Of a stretch of DNA of 5,947 bases, positions 4,629-5,947 are shown piece after piece. Numbering within the stretch: position 1 is the first letter of the stretch; every line of letters begins with the position of its first letter. The notes under the pieces are model-generated. The model had not been told where the DNA came from and made no database searches. It was given only the letters and a program-made list of their open reading frames with translations. The DNA is taken from the NCBI GenBank assembly GCA_004299665.1, contig SCQZ01000103.1, positions 1 through 5,947 on the forward strand, in the 5' to 3' direction. Source of the stretch: Jatrophihabitans sp. Its GTDB lineage: Bacteria; Actinomycetota; Actinomycetes; Mycobacteriales; Jatrophihabitantaceae. The translations under genes and the position numbers were made by a program.

Positions 4629-4982
4629 GTGGATGAGTGGCTCGCCGTCGCGGACCTGTCCGCCCTGGCACGCCGCAAGAAGATGCAGGTCGACGTCGGC
4701 GGCGTTCCGGTCGCGTTGTTCCTCGTCGGCCAGAAGGTCTTCGCCCTCGCCGACACCTGCATCCACAAGCAGCGCTCGCTCAGCCGGGGCGTGATGCTCA
4801 ACGGCTGCGTCGTCTGCCCGGGTCACCAGTGGGAGTTCGACCCGGCGACCGGGTACGAGGCGACCCAGGACCGTTACCAGCCGTCCTACGAGGTGCGTGT
4901 CGAGGGGACCACGGTCTACGTCGCGGAACGGCCCCGGGTGATGGAACCCGCGGCCACGCCGGGATCCGGTGGTGCCGGGTGA
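4629..4982 (+). CDS. Rieske [2Fe-2S] ferredoxin
   Basis: A 117-residue soluble electron carrier that should pass single electrons from the downstream reductase to an oxygenase. The Rieske ligands are complete: Cys44-x-His46 (TCIHKQ) and Cys63-x2-His66 (CPGHQWEFD), separated by the usual 16 residues. One extra Cys (Cys60) is not in a ligand position. The fold pattern (MDEWLAVADLSAL at the start, VPVALFLVGQKVFALADTC before the cluster, YEVRVEGTTVYVA at the end) is that of BphA3/NirD-like ferredoxins. It lacks a catalytic mononuclear-iron domain, so it is a carrier and not an oxygenase. The last 15 or so residues are a Pro/Gly/Ala-rich tail. The GTG start has a strong ribosome binding site, and the stop overlaps the reductase start by four bases, indicating coupled translation. 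NirD-type nitrite reductase subunit is the alternative, but no NirB is present. Confidence 0.93.
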   Translation: MDEWLAVADLSALARRKKMQVDVGGVPVALFLVGQKVFALADTCIHKQRSLSRGVMLNGCVVCPGHQWEFDPATGYEATQDRYQPSYEVRVEGTTVYVAERPRVMEPAATPGSGGAG

Positions 4983-5947
4983 GCGCGTTCGCCATCGTGG
5001 GCGGCGGTCAGACCGCTGCCGTCGCGGCCAGGACGCTGCGCCGGCGCGGCTTCGACGGGCGGATCGAGATCATCGGGGCCGAGGCGCACCCGCCCTACCA
5101 GCGACCCCCCCTGACCAAGGAGTACCTCGCCGGCGGCCCGGGCGATGACCTGTTCCTGCTGGACGAGCAGTGGTGCGCCGCCAACGACGTCACGCTGCGC
5201 CTGGGTGTGCGGGCGGTTCGGATCCGTCCGGCCGACTTCGCCGTGGATCTTGCCGACGGCACCCAGGTCCACGCCGACAAGGTGCTCATCGCCACCGGTG
5301 GCGCCGCCCGCAAGCTGCCCGGGGTGCGTGGCGATCGCGTGCACTACCTGCGCACGCTCGAGGACGCCAACCGGCTACGGGACCTGATCGGACCCGGCAC
5401 CCGGCTCGTGGTGATCGGCGCCGGGTTCATCGGCTCCGAGGTCGCCGCGACCGCCCATGGCAAGGGGGCCGAGGTGACGGTCGTCGACACGCTGGACGCG
5501 CCGCTGCAGCGCATCCTCGGCCGCGAACTCGGGGCCGTCTGCGCGGACATCCACCGCAGCAACGGTGTCCGGGTCCGGCTGGGCGAGCCCGTCGAGTCGG
5601 TGGTCGAGCACGCCGACGCGGTGATCGTCAGGACCAGTGGCGCCCGGCTGGAGGGCGACCACGTCGTCATCGGCGTCGGCATCACGCCGAACGTCGAGGT
5701 CGCGCAGCGCTCCGGCGTCACCGTCGACAACGGCGTGCTCGTCGACGAGTACTGCCGTACCAGCGTGCCGAACATCTTCGCCGCCGGCGACATCGCCAAC
5801 CACTACCACCCGCTCTTCGACGAACTGATCCGTGTCGAGCACTTCGACAACGCCAACAAGCAGGCCGCGGCCGCCGCGAACAACATGCTCGGCAACCCCA
5901 CGGTCTTCGACGATCCGCACTGGTTCTGGTCGGACCAGTACGACCTC
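4979..5947 (+). CDS. FAD-dependent ferredoxin reductase (BphA4/CamA-like), 3' truncated by window
   Basis: A flavoprotein that takes hydride from NAD(P)H and reduces the adjacent Rieske ferredoxin. The frame is open for 323 codons to the right edge; family members run about 400-420 residues, so the C-terminal domain is cut. Seen in order: the FAD-binding fingerprint IVGGGQTAAVAARTLRRRG (residues 6-24); PPYQRPPLTKEYL (38-50), conserved in ferredoxin reductases of aromatic dioxygenase and P450 systems; IATGGAARKLPGV; the NAD-binding GAGFIGSE (147-154) followed by VTVVD, whose acidic end favours NADH over NADPH; PNIFAAGDIAN (268-272 AAGDI, the second FAD contact); and EHFDNANKQAAAAANNMLG. The start is GTG 4979, overlapping the ferredoxin stop in GTGA, so the two are translationally coupled. 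Partners: the Rieske ferredoxin and, by operon logic, the diiron oxidase. Confidence 0.93.
   Translation, partial: MSAFAIVGGGQTAAVAARTLRRRGFDGRIEIIGAEAHPPYQRPPLTKEYLAGGPGDDLFLLDEQWCAANDVTLRLGVRAVRIRPADFAVDLADGTQVHADKVLIATGGAARKLPGVRGDRVHYLRTLEDANRLRDLIGPGTRLVVIGAGFIGSEVAATAHGKGAEVTVVDTLDAPLQRILGRELGAVCADIHRSNGVRVRLGEPVESVVEHADAVIVRTSGARLEGDHVVIGVGITPNVEVAQRSGVTVDNGVLVDEYCRTSVPNIFAAGDIANHYHPLFDELIRVEHFDNANKQAAAAANNMLGNPTVFDDPHWFWSDQYDL

Noticed and set aside
3416..4801. Long minus-strand frame upstream of yajQ across the tRNA and the oxidase operon
   Set aside because: It runs through the tRNA gene and antisense to strongly supported plus-strand genes; yajQ begins at GTG 3415 behind a good ribosome binding site.
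1..5947. CRISPR array, insertion sequence, toxin-antitoxin or phage genes
   Set aside because: No regularly spaced repeats, transposase or integrase motifs, or small paired toxin/antitoxin frames were found on either strand.

Overview
The window is very GC-rich with strong G/C bias at third codon positions, GTG starts, an actinobacterial-style hairpin terminator without a U-tract, and KorA and CanA-type proteins closest to mycobacterial/actinobacterial forms as I recall them. It therefore looks like chromosome from a high-GC actinobacterium. Pseudonocardiales is my best guess, held with modest confidence because no database search was possible.

Layout. Positions 1-858 (minus) hold the N-terminal part of korA, the alpha subunit of 2-oxoglutarate:ferredoxin oxidoreductase, cut by the left edge. 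A divergent spacer leads to a small acidic protein of unknown function (1084-1485, plus). This converges with a CanA-like beta-carbonic anhydrase (1502-1987, minus). A 54-base divergent spacer with a strong imperfect dyad separates the carbonic anhydrase from the HtpX-type membrane metalloprotease (2042-2902, plus), which converges on a YajQ-family protein (2924-3415, minus). Upstream of yajQ lie a 20-bp hairpin (3467-3511) and a tRNA-Tyr(GUA) gene (3518-3599, minus). This left two thirds is ordinary housekeeping content.

From 3616 to the right edge the content changes. A 200-base leader carries two copies of the inverted repeat GTGC-N5-GCAC, 33 bp apart. It precedes a tight plus-strand operon: (i) a PqqC/TenA-fold protein with the complete six-residue ligand pattern of heme-oxygenase-like diiron oxidases (HDO), (ii) a small Rieske [2Fe-2S] ferredoxin, and (iii) an FAD/NAD(P)H ferredoxin reductase that overlaps the ferredoxin by 4 bases and runs off the window. 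Read together, NAD(P)H -> FAD reductase -> Rieske ferredoxin -> diiron oxidase forms a complete three-component oxygenase. It resembles in logic the Rieske dioxygenase or P450 chains, but with an HDO as terminal enzyme. I cannot name a characterised system with this arrangement. The substrate is unknown, and genes past the right edge would be the best clue.
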